Shown here: positions 23,421-36,379 of the stretch, piece after piece | Numbering within the stretch: position 1 is the first letter of the stretch | Layout of the letters: each line of letters opens with the position of its first letter | NCBI GenBank assembly: GCA_029255685.2 | Contig: CM055317.2 | Coordinates: 15,083,501 to 15,147,500, forward strand | Reading direction: 5' to 3' | Length of the DNA stretch: 64,000 nucleotides | Source: Silene conica | Taxonomy: Eukaryota > Streptophyta > Magnoliopsida > Caryophyllales > Caryophyllaceae | The notes under the pieces: model-generated | The model's input: the letters and a program-made list of their open reading frames with translations, nothing else | What the model was told of the DNA's origin: nothing | Database searches by the model: none | Made by a program: the position numbers and the translations under genes

Positions 23421-24486
23421 CGGGGTGTGTTTGGATAGTAAATTAGGAGAGAAAGAGAGGGAGGAGATGGAGGGAGGGAAAGCGAAAGAAAGGAAAGGGA
23501 GGGGGAATGAAGAGGGGTTGTTTGGATAACAAAAATTAAGTAGAGCGAAAAGGAGGATTTTTAGGATAATATTGTCAGTAAGACTCTGTCATATCAATTT
23601 TCCACTAACTTTTATTATTATTCTATTGTTTAGACCCACTTCAGATTCACCTCAAACCTTATAACATTATCCTCGGACAGTCGGACTCACCCCATACTCT
23701 AGTTTTCGACTACACTTTTCTTATCGGATTTTAGATAAAAAGGAAAATGAAAATACTTTAACACATGGTAGCCATTTATTAGTTGTCATTTATAAAACGG
23801 TGGGGTCAAGACTTTTGTAGAGTCTTAGTTGAGTCTTGACTCAACTTAAGACTTTGTCAAGATTTGCGTAGATTATTGAAAATCTTGAGTGAGTCATATC
23901 TCAAAACTCATGTAATCTTACCCTTAGATAGAAGAGAGTTAAGTCATATTAGAGGAATATCTGGCCCTATCATTCTTAAAAAAGTGTCCAAAGAAAGTTT
24001 CCTTCCAAATCTTGAGAATAATAAAGAAATTCTAGTTTGGTGTAAAGGAGGGAAATTGAGGGGGGGGGGGGGGTTTGGTTGGGTGGATTGGAATGGAATG
24101 AAATGAATTCTAGACATTCTAGTGTTTGGTTGAGACATTTTGGAATGGATTTAGAAACCATCGGGATTCTCATTCCACCCAACACCTTAGAATCTCATAC
24201 TCACCTCCTCCCCTTGGATTCAAACTTCATTCCTTTACGTTTATTTTTCTAATGAATCAAACAAGTTTTGAAAGGTATGAAGTTGGACCCCATACCACTA
24301 TGGTTTCTCATTCTAATCCATTCCATTCCGAAAGAGTGAACCAAACGACCCCTGAATCATCTCATTTCCCTCCCCCCTTTCCCTCTTCCTCTTTCCATAT
24401 ATTGTAACCAAACAATCCAAGTTGAATCACTCCATTTTCCTTCTCTTCCTTTCTCTCCCATTCTCTGAATCTAAACATACCCGAAA
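23421..24486. mobile_element. Inverted-repeat transposon, about 1.1 kb, non-autonomous
   Basis: The left arm (ggggtgtgtttggatag, then GA-rich sequence to about 23530) and the right arm (CT-rich from about 24365, ending ctctgaatctaaacatacccg) are imperfect inverted copies more than 100 bp long. No transposase ORF. It contains a nested element (24060-24355) and a segment (23562-23730) repeated at 61010-61180. Superfamily not certain; the terminal GTGTTTGG motif occurs in several hAT- and PIF-derived families. Confidence 0.6.
24060..24355. mobile_element. Nested MITE with GGTTTGGTT...AACCAAAC ends
   Basis: The left arm (ggtttggttgggtggattgg, aatggaatg) is inverted at the right (cattccattccg, gtgaaccaaacgacccc). 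It starts in a run of 14 G. It has inserted into the larger inverted-repeat element. Confidence 0.65.
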
Positions 24487-24863
24487 GGAATAATTTGAGT
24501 AGATGCGGTGAAGATGGAGCATAGGACGAGAAAGGCAAAGGGTAGGAAGATGGGGAAATGGGCATTTTAGATACATTGAATTTAAAGGACGACAATACGA
24601 TAGTCGGTGAGTTAAGTAGACGTAAGTAAATAAAGTAGATGTAAAGCGTAGTGTAGTATGTAGTCGTAGCCCTATTCAATTTGGGACAATTTTGGATGTA
24701 TACTATATTTACGATATACTCGATGGATTAATGGGACCAAGTCCAAATGCCACCGGCAGCCTCCACGTGGTCTCTCAATTTAACGTCCATTCCTGTTACT
24801 CTAACCTTTGACAACACCTCATCCCCCTAACCCCACATTTCATTACATTATTCAACTAATTTA
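24487..24863. other. Intergenic, no gene seen
   Basis: No coding or repeat structure recognised apart from short purine runs. Confidence 0.5.
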
Positions 24864-25755
24864 CTAGTTTTAAACCCGTGCAAATTGTACGGGTATATTT
24901 CTAGAAAAAATGTGGTGGATAATTAATATTATCGAATAGTGTCAATAATACGTAAATATTTTGCATTTAATTTCTATTATATTGATAATACGTTAAAATG
25001 CATGTTTTAAATAAAATTTAGCACATTAAATTGAGTACCCAAAAATGTAAATATTACTATAAAATCAAAACAGTTGTTCAAATGAATAACGATTACATTA
25101 TCCTTCAACAAAACATTAATTACGCCATTCATGATTTAAATAAAAATCTTCGTAATGTTTCAGAATCTACGATTTTGGGCATTTATTTAGAAAACGTAGT
25201 ATATTAAGCTGTTATTGTGCAGAAAAATCATCAAATATTATGCGGGATCCACCTGAGTGAATTGAAAAAAAAAATACGCCATTAACTCATAATCAGATTA
25301 TAATTTGCGTGGAGGAGTTTATAATTTTTATTACGCCATTAACTCATAATCAGATTATAATTTGCGTGAAGGAGTTTATAATTTCTTTTTACTGATTGTA
25401 TATTAATATTACGTTATTTTAATCTTGTTTAAGATTTTGTATGTTCGGTTTTTTATTGTTGTAAATTGTTATTAATTATAATATTCTAATCATCTAAATA
25501 AATTGTGGTCTAATTATCACAATGTCTATTTCTAATTAATTGATTTATATAAAAAAAGCTCGTAATGTTTCGTAATCTACGATTTTAGGCATTTATTTGG
25601 AATACGTAGAATATTAGGCGGTTATTGTGCAGAGAAATCATAAAGTATTGTGCGGGACCCACCTGAGTGAATTAAAAAAAAAATAATTAAAACTTGGATG
25701 AATGACGTGGCGCAACCACAACATGATAAATGTTTCAGAATTTATATAGATAAGA
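24864..25755 (-). mobile_element. Helitron-like element 1 (non-autonomous)
   Basis: Read on the minus strand, the 3' end has a GC hairpin (ACCCGTaCaatttGCACGGGT) followed a few bases later by CTAG and then a host T, the canonical Helitron terminus. The putative 5' end on the right reads A|TCTTATCTATATAAATTC. No Rep/helicase ORF. Two internal copies of a 120-bp segment (25150-25270 and 25561-25685) and a 57-bp tandem duplication (25275-25388) are present. Confidence 0.75.
25275..25388. repeat. 57-bp tandem duplication
   Basis: The stretch starting tacgccattaactcataatc is repeated with a period of 57 bp inside Helitron-like element 1. Confidence 0.85.
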
Positions 25756-26165
25756 TTATCAACTAATTTTGTATGCCGTGAAAATCACGAGATTTTTAAA
25801 AGTTTTTTTTTTATATTTTTATTATTATGATTATTCTGCGTGATTATAATAAAAAAAATTAATCATGAATTGATTAAATGATAGACATGTAGATTTTATA
25901 TTTCACCTTAAAATGACTCACAAATCGAAATACATGATACAAACACAACGACCCTAAGAAAAGAATGAAAATGTAGTAACATTGCAAGATAGTTCTAATT
26001 TTTCACAATCTATTGGAGTTTACGGAACTTGATAAGAATTAAAAAAAATGATCTTAAAAAGAAAACATCATATGTATGTGAATGACAAAAAATGTAACCG
26101 GTTAATTAGTAGAGTAAACAAATATGAGACATCAAAAGCATACAACCAATATTAACAAAACAATA
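25756..26165. other. AT-rich spacer
   Basis: No feature recognised. Confidence 0.5.
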
Positions 26166-26411
26166 GGTCTCTTGAGAGAACACCTCTCAATAAGCTTATT
26201 GAGAGACTATTGTACAAATTTAAGAAAAAGTGGTACTAAAAGTAATAATATTGGTACAAATCATGATTAAAGATAAAATAAGTACATTTATCATGTAAAT
26301 AGGTACGAAACTATTATGGTACAATCAATGACAAAAGGGTCAGGAAATACAAATAAAAGGGTACAAAAAAATGGTCTCTCAATAATTTACTGAAAGACCA
26401 TCTCTCTCAAG
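26166..26411. mobile_element. MITE family A, copy 1
   Basis: The ends CTTGAGAGA... and ...TCTCTCAAG form inverted repeats of about 45 bp, each containing TCAATAA/TTATTGAGAGAC. The core GTGGTACTAAAAGTAATAA recurs in copy 2 at 31018-31263. No ORF. Confidence 0.8.
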
Positions 26412-27599
26412 TTTTAGTGTTAACAAAACAAATACCTAGAAATTTACCAACATATTAATTGTTTTTCAAATCTGCATATTATCACAATTTTCACCATAAC
26501 TTCTATAAATAATTCTTAATAAAACATTAATGAAGCTCAATATCACAATTATTATGTCTCGCTCTTCCATTAACAACTTTATACATACATACATACCAAT
26601 TGACTCAAAAGACGAATTATTATACAAATTGATTCAGAAACATACATACCAAATTTCCAACAAATCGTTTCAGTACAACAAATTATCGTACCAATTTATC
26701 CAAAACTCTAAAAGACAAATATTTTATCACAAAATAGCAGCAAAGTCTTCACCTAACCAATTATATTTTTTCTTTCATATTCTACCGTTTTCATTCTTTA
26801 ACTTTGGATGATTTCTTCCTTTCTGTTTATTTCCCTTGTCATTTAAATTTTAATCATTTATAAACGACATATAAATATATTTTGACACTCGGTAAATTGA
26901 AAAAACAAAAAATTATGTTTAAATAAGCTCAATTCTTGAATGATTGAAGTAATAAATTTGATGAATCCCTCCCTTTAAAGACGACATAAAGCATGTCATG
27001 ATTGAAACTTCCAATCTAAAACAATATTATCAAAACATGGGTAAAACAAATTAATTTAATAACAGTAATACTTAAAGAAATAAAAATTCACACCTACCTT
27101 GTTTTTAGATAAGGATGACGATAAAATTTGATTTGATTTGGAAACACGGAAAATAAAAGATCACATTATATAGGACTGATTGTAGTTATGTAGGTCATTA
27201 AAATTATGAAAAAAATGTTTTACGACTCTTTGATTTTTTTTCTTGGGAAGATTGAAGGACATGTAAATAAATATTGATTTATCTAGATTTATGTGCATTT
27301 ATTCCGTATTATTAAGTAAAAATTTATTATTATTAGTTAAGTAATTGTATAAATAAGTATATATGCTAGGTGGCAAATACATACAACGTGACATGTATCA
27401 CTCTAAAGAGGCTCAAGATGTCTTTTTATATTATTATATAGATATATATGAATGAATACCTGAGTTCAAAATTAGGCTAAAAGATCATTATATGAAGCCA
27501 CCATATATTTTTTCATACTGCTATGTAAAAGACGAAGTAGTTACTTTTCACTTGTATGGAGTCATTTTTGTACGGCAAGTCTCCCTTATAACAGGTAAA
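26412..27599. other. AT-rich intergenic stretch, nothing recognised
   Basis: About 1.2 kb. A 93-codon ORF at 26530-26811 is low-complexity (Ile/Asn/Ser/Tyr-rich) and I do not consider it a gene. Confidence 0.5.
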
Positions 27600-28225
27600 C
27601 TAGTTTTAAACCCGTGCAAAATTGCACGGGTATCCTTTAAAAGAGAAATAGTACATAAATATTATTAACAAAACATAAACGATATAATTGGGCGGAATTT
27701 TAGTATTAATTTTTGTAACTTTGCTGATGAATTTTAGTCATTTGACGGAAAAAATCTGACCACGGTAACTTTAAAATCGGAAAAAAAAATTTATACTTCT
27801 CGTAAGTATACTAAAACTCTTTTTTTTTATATAGAACTAAGACTTTTGTTATTATAAACTGTTCAAAAGTTTTCCAAAATTAATTTCTTGGAGTTAAAAT
27901 ATTTTGTTCTATAATTTTTTAGTTCATTTGTAGTTACATTTTAGTATTTAAATTTCTTATTCTTATCAATTGGTGTAATTTATTATTAATATTATTCTAA
28001 TCAAAATACTGCGATTTCTGAAACAACATTAATATTTTCGTACGTACGAAACATAAAACGTAATTATTTACGTACCAACATAAACATAGCGGTTTTTCAG
28101 AAATTAAATTCAATTTCTTTGCTGCGGGGCCCACATTTACTTTTTTTCTTAAAAAAAAAAAACTAAATATGATGAGGTGGCTTCATGAGGATGGGTTAAA
28201 TGTTTCGCTATTTATATAGATAAGA
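27600..28225 (-). mobile_element. Helitron-like element 2 (non-autonomous)
   Basis: The minus-strand 3' end has the hairpin ACCCGTGCAATTTTGCACGGGT followed by ttaaaaCTAG and a T. The 5' end at the right carries the same TCTTATCTATATAAA motif as element 1. 626 bp with no coding capacity. Members share their ends but little of the interior. Confidence 0.78.
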
Positions 28226-28235
28226 TTATCAATGA

Positions 28236-28893
28236 GGTGAGGTGCGGGGGAGGAATAACCCGCACCCGCTCCCGCGAAATATAATGCATATCCACACCAG
28301 CCCCACAACGCCCGACGGGTTGAACTTTTCAAACCCGTCCCCGTCACGCGGGGACCCGTTGACCCGTCAAATTACCCATCTTTTCACAAAACTATTTTTA
28401 AAAATATAAATTTTGAATCTAAAACATATTAATCTCGTACTTGATTATATAAGTTTTTCGCAAAATGGTCTAACATTCAATTAATTAGTACACAAGTTTT
28501 TCAAACTACAAAATAGTTAGAGGAGTAAAATTTGTTTTTGGGTTAGTTTGTTGGGTATTTGGGTGAGTAAGAACTAGGGGTGAATGAAAGTTTTTGATAA
28601 AACCACTTAAACTTTTTATCTAAGTTATAAATTGTACGGAGTATTTTATTTCTATTTTTGTATAGTACAAATTTGTCTAGGTTATGAGTAAGGTGGGTAT
28701 AAATAAAGCGGGGACATGCGGGGTGGGTATGGGGCGGGTCTCATATGATACCCGCACCCATCCCACGACCCGCGACGAATTATAATTTTGAAACTCATCC
28801 CCGCACCACGACCCATCAAATCATTACCCGTCTCCGCTGCACTTGGGCAGGGATAGGCCGAGACCCGCGAAAACCTGCCCCACTGACATCCCT
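28236..28893. repeat. GC-rich hAT-like element remnant
   Basis: CCCG/CGGG-rich blocks sit at both flanks of an AT-rich core. The right end reads, on the minus strand, TAGGGATGTCAGTGGGGCAG, a hAT-style terminus. The left end is not clearly matched, so the boundary and the superfamily are tentative. Confidence 0.45.
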
Positions 28894-29194
28894 AGTATGA
28901 TACAAAATAAAGGTGCGGATTTTCTTAGTATGTATTTTACTCATCGCAGTATGTTATTGACAATTATGCCCTTTCATTTTCCCTTTATTTTCTCTCTATA
29001 ATGTATTCTCTCTAATTAGACGCGCCTATTTTTCGTTGATAAATTAAATATTGCGTCCACAAATTATTTTCTTCATTGAAAATTTATTTTTACGAATGCT
29101 AAATTGATAAATAATATTTACAAATGCATATATTGCATTCATAAACGTATAAGAAAAGAAGTTAATGCATCACTAGATCTAATTAAACTAACTA
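28894..29194. other. AT-rich spacer
   Basis: No feature recognised. Confidence 0.5.
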
Positions 29195-30811
29195 CTAGTT
29201 TTTTGCTCATATAAAAAATTGTGCGGGTTGTTTTCAAATCGTATAATTCTAAATACGTATCATCGGAATTAAATTATAAATGTTCAAAGTTTCGTTTTAT
29301 ATCTAACGCTTATACACTTTTTTTATCAAGATTTGATTTTGTTTTATATCTAACGTTTATACACTTTTGTTTATGACTTGATTTTCGCAAAATATCTCAA
29401 TTGATGATATATTTTGGACCAACATTTTAGTCAAAATGGTGTGTGAGATATATTTTGGACCAACATCTTAGTCTTTTTATAAGTATATATTTTATTTTAA
29501 GGTTTAGTTTTAACCGTTGTATTTATGACTTGATTTTCGCAAAATTAAAATATATATTTAAAACTAAACAATTATTGGGGTATTTATAATTGCACGGGTT
29601 TAAAAATACTTGATACAATTAGTAGATATTTAGATGATGGTGATTGGAGAGAATTATTTGTTCAAGTTGATGAAGAATTGGTACATTGTATATTTGTATA
29701 TAACCATTATAGGTTTGTTGTTGTGTTGTAAATAATCACTGCAATTCATTTATGTTGATTTAATTTTTGAGCATTAAATTTTAAAATAATAATATGAATT
29801 GTTTATCTAAAATTTGTGCATTAGAAATAATAATTTTTTATAATTTTTTAATTATACAATTTTATAAGTTAATTAAATATGTTATTTATTTATGTCCGTG
29901 CATTTTTGCACGGATGCTAAGCTAGTATATATATTTAAAACTAAACAATTATTGGGGTATATATAAAACGGTTATACTGTATTATATTTATTATTTTAAT
30001 TTTGCAAAAATTCTATATAATGATTAATATAATATAGTATATATATTTTGGACCAACATTTTAGTCTTTTTTAAGTATATATTTCATTTTAAGGTTTAGT
30101 TTTAACCGTTTCGTTTATGACTTGAATTTCGCAAAATTAAAATATATGCTTAAAACTAAACAATTATTGGGTATTATTGGGTTTATATAAAACGGTTATA
30201 CTGTATTATATTAAATATTTTAATTTTTCAAAATCAAGTCATATAATATTTTGGACCAAAATTGTAGTCTTTTTTAAAATTTCGAACTATTACCCAATAA
30301 ATTGTTAATTGTTGTTGTTTCGAAGTATTATTTATTGGGTATAAATTATTATGTAATAGTTCCGGACAAAAGATATTCGAAATTATTATCAAGTCATATA
30401 ATATTTTGGAGCAACATTTTAGTCTTTTTCTTAAATTCCGGACTATTATCCAATAAATTGTTAATTATTGTTGTTTATAGTCAATTATGTATTATTTATT
30501 AGGTATAAATTATTATGTAATGGTTCCGATAGACGATATTCGAAATAAGTATATTTTGTTATATGATATTTAATTTCATGTTATACACATTGATAGTTTA
30601 CACAAAAATTAATGTTTACGATTATTATGTAAAGACTTTTAATATAAGTTCGTAAACATTAATTTGTACGTAAACAATTGAGTTTCAGGTAATATTTCGC
30701 ATGAAAATCATCATACAACATGGAGGGTTCTACCAGAGAAATTTAGAAAAAAGAGAATGTGTTGATGACGTGGTTCAACCAGAGCCTTCTAAATATTCCT
30801 AGTAAAAATTG
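29195..30811 (-). mobile_element. Decayed Helitron-like element 3 with internal repeats
   Basis: The left side has CTAG followed by a degenerate hairpin half (attgtgcggg). The right side has gatgacgtggttcaacc, resembling the 5' region of element 1 (aatgacgtggcgcaacc). Inside, the block TTTTGGACCAACATTTTAGTC and its neighbours recur at least four times (29415, 29450, 30050 and 30250-30430). Boundaries are approximate. Confidence 0.45.
29546..29960 (+). mobile_element. Nested Helitron 3' end between direct repeats
   Basis: On the plus strand the hairpin TCCGTGCatttttGCACGGA (29895-29914) is followed by CTAG (29922-29925) and T. The stretch TATATATTTAAAACTAAACA and following bases occur on both sides (about 29549 and 29926). 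The 5' end is not resolved. Confidence 0.5.
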
Positions 30812-31017
30812 GTTTGAGAAGGGGACATATTGTTTCAATTCTAAATTGAATTTCAATGTCAAGTCTGTTTTTTTTTGATAACTTGGTTTTCAAACAAATG
30901 ACTCTAATATCGTAGCAAATTGAATACGAGTGGTGATTTTCAATTAATTTTCGCATAAACTCTAATTGAAAAAATGCAAAATTATAATAAAGAGTTATTT
31001 TGATTATTAATTACAGT

Positions 31018-31263
31018 AGTTCTCTGAGAGATCGCCGTTTAATAAGCTTTTGAAAGATTATTATACAAATTTAAGAAAAAGTGGTACTAAAAGTAATAAA
31101 ATTGGTACGAATCATGATTTAAGATAAAATGAGTACATTTATTATGTAAATAAGTACGAAGATACTATGGTTCGATCAATCACAAAAGAGTCACAAAATA
31201 CAAATAAAGGGTACAAAAGAGTGGTCTTTCAATAGTTTATTAAAAAACCGTCTCTCTTAAATT
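31018..31263. mobile_element. MITE family A, copy 2
   Basis: Colinear with 26166-26411, sharing ACAAATTTAAGAAAAAGTGG, GTACTAAAAGTAATAA and CATTTAT(C/T)ATGTAAATA. The terminal repeats are more diverged than in copy 1. Confidence 0.8.
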
Positions 31264-31659
31264 TTAGTGTATTAATAATGTATTAGTGAATTGAATACTT
31301 GTTCTATACTCGAGCAATTATTTATAATGAACAATATTAAGGGGATGGAGAATGTTAAAGATTTAACTATAGAGAGAAGATATGTAAAGCTAGAGATTTA
31401 GGTTTGTAAAGAACACAAATTCTCTTTTAAGATAGGAGTATCCGTTTTAAGTTTAAGACGAGAATATCCGTCTTAAGCTTAAGACCTTCCAAATATAGAT
31501 AAGATAAACTTCTTTTTCTTCTCTAGACATTTTCATTTAAGTGAATATTATTTGACCCGTCGACCGTCGTAATTTAAAACGGATATATCCGTCTCAAGGA
31601 ATACCTATTGGGTAAAGAAATGGAAGGGTTGATGGAAAAAGTATTGTAATGAGTAAAAA
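31264..31659. other. AT-rich spacer with ATCCGTCTTAAG-type motifs
   Basis: Several TATCCGTYTTAAG motifs in both directions, also seen at 31540-31600 and 33340-33500. Possibly MITE debris. Confidence 0.4.
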
Positions 31660-32286
31660 CTAGGTTTAAACCCGTGAAATTCACGGGGATACTTTTTTAA
31701 TTTTAAATGAATATATATAGTTATAGACTCATAGCTAAGATATAATGATTTAGGGAGTAATTAATTTTGAATTATTAACTATAAATGAGTAAGACTTGCA
31801 ATAAAATTAGTACGTATAATTTAAATGAGGGTAACTGTGTAATTCAAATGGTTATAAGACTTGGTTAATAAAAATAGTAATTTAAAAGTTGGGTTAATTA
31901 ATAATTTACATTTGATTTTATTAGCAAAAAGATACATATGGAAAATATTTCATTCATATTCTACAATTGATTTTATTCCATATACTATCCCATTTATTTC
32001 GCATTCTTCAGTATAATTTATTTACTTTTTTTTTAAAAAAAAATGGTCATCACCTATTATAGAAAATGTCAAAATGGAATCCTATTTATTAAAGCAACAA
32101 CCACAGAGCCTATGTGGCGCTCTGTGGTTCAATGTTGACTGTTCAAACGGTAGTTGGATTTGCAAAATTTTAGGACCCACTAACTATTCCGGAATTAATT
32201 GCAATTTTATTATTCCGATTAAAAACATGAGACGCGGAAAAGCACCTTACATAAGATGAGATAAAATAAGCTAGCATAATTACAAA
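31660..32286 (-). mobile_element. Helitron-like 3' end (element 4)
   Basis: On the minus strand, CCCCGTGAATTTCACGGG is followed by tttaaacCTAG and T. The rest of the element is unclear; the right limit is set only by the next element. Confidence 0.45.
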
Positions 32287-33993
32287 TCTATTATATATAA
32301 ATTACAAATTATAACAAATAATTACAAATTACAAATATTTACAAACTATTGCTTATAACTACAAACTATTAACCTATACGGATAAAAAAAACCTGCAATA
32401 TTATACTAATAAAATATATCTGTAAAAACTATACCAAAATAGAAACCTCCATCCGTATCAATCGAATCTAATGAAAATGCATGAAAAGAAGTAAACAACT
32501 TTTTGAGAGGAAAATTTTTATACACTCAAATAAATTATAACCTGTAAAAAGGCTTTATTAAATAAAGTATTTTTTATATAATCGGAATATTTGACGGAAA
32601 AGTAACACAACGTACAAATACAAGTAATATTTTTAAATAATAAATAAATCGGCAATTAAGTGATGGAAAATTAGGAACATTACAAAATTTAAAAACATAT
32701 CTTTAAATGGGTTGTGTTATGCCGTACTCTTCCACCGATGTCGTAAATACTTCTAGAAATGTAACACACGTTTTCATTTAAGACGAGTTATGTAAAAACG
32801 AGTCAAGTATACATATAAGACGTAAATAAAATACATTAAGTTACTAAGATTAGTCAGTTTTATTTTTTTACAGATATATCCATTATAAGACATACTTATT
32901 CGAAATCTTGAATGTCATTTGAAATGTCATCAATTATTTGAATTTGAAACTTAGCATTTATAGGAGAGTTTTAAAGATTTTTATTAAAAGTAGTTATATT
33001 TGTTTTAAATTTAAAATGGATATATATATATCCATTTTATGAATGATTTTATCGAAATCTAGAATGTTATTTGAAACAAATAAATTAAATGAGTCAAAAT
33101 ATTGCATTTATATGGAAGCTTTAAATAATACGGAGTACCTGTTTAATTCAAGACCGTTATATATTTTTTATGTTTAAAATCGACAATATATGCGTTTTAA
33201 ATAAGACTTACATGACATCTATAATTCTATTTGAAACGGCATCCACTAAATGAGTTTGGAGGGGTTTCAATGAAAATTTGTGTTATAGGAAAGCCTTAAA
33301 ATAATAGCGATTTTTATTTGAGATGATTATATCCGTCTTAAGTTTAAAATGGGTACATTCGTCTTAATAAGAAATCTCCACTCAAAATCAAGAATGTTAT
33401 TTGAAAGGTTATGAGTTAAATGAGTCTAAACATTGCATTTAACAAATACAAATTCTTATTGAAGACGAATATATACGTCTTAAGTTTAAAATAGATATAT
33501 TTGTCTTAAACTTAAAACGGATCAAGTAGCATGTATAAGACAAAGTAACATGCATAGAAAAAAAACAACAAATTTATTTGTTTTATCTACGCAAGTAGCA
33601 AGATATAACTCATTGTAGTATTAAAACTATACATATAACGTTGACCAGTATAACTACATGTAAGTAAATAACAATATCTTAGAATTTTCGAGATTTTCCA
33701 TTATTTGGCTACATGTATATTATGTACTACGTATATTAAAATACGTAATGGGTAATATGATTTCTTAGGAAGTAACTTTCGACCAAACGAATTGAACATT
33801 CGATCAAGCAACGAAATTATCATGCAACAAAATTAGTAAATAATAATTTGATTAGAAGCATGATTTAACATCAAGTAGGCTTATGTTAAAGAATGTATTA
33901 TATTAAACAAAATATATTGGATTTTATACAGTTCTTGATAATAACAAATTTCGAAATAACAAACCCGTGCATTTCGCACGGGTTTAAGACTAG
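32287..33993 (+). mobile_element. Helitron-like element 5
   Basis: The plus-strand 3' end AACCCGTGCatttcGCACGGGTT, taagaCTAG (33990-33993), followed by T, is a textbook Helitron terminus. A possible 5' end, A|TCTATTATATATAAA, lies at 32287. No Rep/helicase ORF, so it is non-autonomous if real. The 3' end is strong; the 5' end is tentative. Confidence 0.55.
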
Positions 33994-34830
33994 TAATGCA
34001 ATAAAGTAACAACCCCGTGATTTGTTATTATATTGCATTATTCTATGATTTGTTATTGCATTATCCCGTGAACGAAAATCACTGAAAAGATTTTTCTAAA
34101 AATCTTGCAAAGCATTATTGCATTTCTATAATTATTGACTATTATTTGACTTTTCCTAAACTAAAGGAATTTCTGCAGCGCAGTAAGGAATATTATGGAA
34201 TATTGCAATCTTGACTATTAGTTGCTTAAATTTGTATTTTTTTTTTGGATTTTTTTGGAAATTTTTCAGTAGCTCTGAAATCGTGCCACGTCAGACGAAG
34301 GTTGTTTTTGGTGATGTCATGTCAGCGGATTGACTTCTGCATTAGTAAAGTATATGATACTTAGTGCAAAATAAATTACTACTTCAATTTTTAAATAGCT
34401 AACTTTTGGCATGCGTTTCACGAGTAGCATTTTGTAGCATATAAATTAACTGAAATGAAATGTTACCTAATAAAGAATTTTAGATTTACCTGAACGACTA
34501 AACCCTTGAACTGATTTAATTTTCAGGTACCTGAACTTATTTAATTTTCCTATTTTACATATTTAATCAATATTAAATTAATTAATCATATTCTCTTACG
34601 TTATTTCAACAAAAATCAGCTATCTTTTTAACTAGTTTGCCAAACATTTTTTATATAATCAGTTACATTTTTTGCTCCTAATTTTGAGCTACTTTGTCAG
34701 TTACTTTATCAAGTTTCGGCTAATTTTTCACTTCAGCCAACTTATTTAATTTTAATAATCTACCTGTCAAACGCTAAAAAAAATATTTGAAATTTTGGTC
34801 AAATAAAACCAAAATAAAAGGAAGGAGACT
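33994..34830. other. AT-rich intergenic stretch
   Basis: Contains direct and inverted TAATGCAATAA motifs near 33994-34130 and a GCATTAGTAAAGTATATGA end-like motif near 34335. No gene seen. Confidence 0.4.
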
Positions 34831-34835
34831 ATGAT

Positions 34836-35245
34836 GGTACACAAGTTCTCATTGAAGACGGACGCTACACGTCACAACCTGAAGATGGATAGTGTCCATA
34901 TCACATAATGCAAGTTACACTATCCTTATGATGCTTCACTTTTTCCCACTTCACAAAAACTTGTATAAGACCGTCGCACGTCCGACCAGTTGAAAAGTGA
35001 CTACATTGTGACAAGTAGTGACCACTTTTGAGTAAATAGTAACCATTTTTTTTAAAAAAAAAAATGACCTATTTTTCAAAAGTGGTCACAGTTTACCACA
35101 AAATGGTCACATTTTGTAAAAAAAACTCGGATGAGACCGTCGTACAAGAGAACTACTGCTCCGACTTATATGTCCACTTGCATTTTTTTGAGAGTAAAGT
35201 ATTCGTCTTCAGCTTGTGACGGATATTATCCGTTATAAGCAAGAC
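34836..35245. mobile_element. MITE cluster with a perfect-stem hairpin
   Basis: The outer arms (CTCATTGAAGACGGACGCTA; CGTCTTCAGCTTGTGACGGA) look like one inverted-repeat element. Nested within, 34960-35150 has ends CTTGTATAAGACCGTCGCA and GAGACCGTCGTACAAGAG in inverse. Its centre (35028-35088) folds as GTGACCACTTTTGA against TCAAAAGTGGTCAC around a T/A run. Confidence 0.55.
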
Positions 35246-36370
35246 TGTTTGATGATATTAAGTGGACATAAAAAAATATATAAAATTGAATCAACTTTAA
35301 AAAATCTATCTACTATAAAAGGATAAATAAATAAGTCATTTTTAAATAAACACATATTCTCATTAAAGATGGATATATTCGTGACAATCTGAAGACGGGT
35401 CAAGTAATACACAAGTGGTTAGATACTTAGATAAGACATAAATATAATGCTACTTTCTAAGCAATTTGCTTTTGCCTTATCTATCAACTCGCATTTTACT
35501 TAATCCATCTTCCACTTATAACGATATATCCGTCTACAAAATGGATCCATCACTCCATCAGTACGTACGTACGTACGGAGATCAAATCCATTTTGGTGTA
35601 CTATGAAGTCATTTTGATTCCGTGTCAGATCATAGTAAACACATTGTACTCGCAACATTCCTCAATTAGCCAACCACAAATGTCTTGCTTATGACGTTTT
35701 ACTGTCTTTCCACTTGTTATTTTGTTGACTTTCCTACCTGCCATTTTTGAGATATCGCAAATTTATAATGAAAAAGTGTAGTTAACAAATAAGAATTTGT
35801 TAAAAAAATATTCTTTAATTAGCTAGTTCGTTAGAAATTGAGTTTTATAGGTTGCCCTCTATTTGTAGTAGTGTAGTAGTGTAGTAGTGGGTTAAGGCGT
35901 TAATAAGATGATTATTTTTAGGGTGAATATAAATTTTGAAATAATTTGTTTTATTCTCAAAAATTAGGCTTATATCATTATCCGTTTGTTGTTAAAATTT
36001 ACATTGTCCTAATTGATTACGTTTAAATCCTAATTTTGTCCCTCTTTATTTATAGTCAAATTTAGATTGATAAGAAAGTGTGCTCATAATCGTTATGTAA
36101 CCTTGCATGATTTGGGATATGAGTAAAGTGTGGTTAATGACGCAATGATTAAATTACTCGATGATATGATTGGGCAAATAATTGCTAGAAAATAGTTGTT
36201 ATTTCTGGTGGGTCATTCCGTTGTTGACATATTATCTATTCTCTGTGTTTGGATATTGATTCGTTATATGGTTTGATCTAATTCCATGTTTACTTCTATG
36301 CGTTTGTTAAGTGGTTATGCTCAGATTTCAAAATGAACTCCTGAATGGTGGTTTCATTGGGGTGGTATGA
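35246..36370. other. AT-rich intergenic stretch with a GTAC microsatellite
   Basis: GTAC repeats at about 35561-35577 and a short TAGTAGTG run near 35865. No gene seen. Confidence 0.5.
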
Positions 36371-36379
36371 TTAGTTTTA

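Noticed and set aside
25275..25685. Repeated segments considered as a CRISPR-like array
   Set aside because: Only two copies of each repeat, no regular spacers, plant nuclear context.
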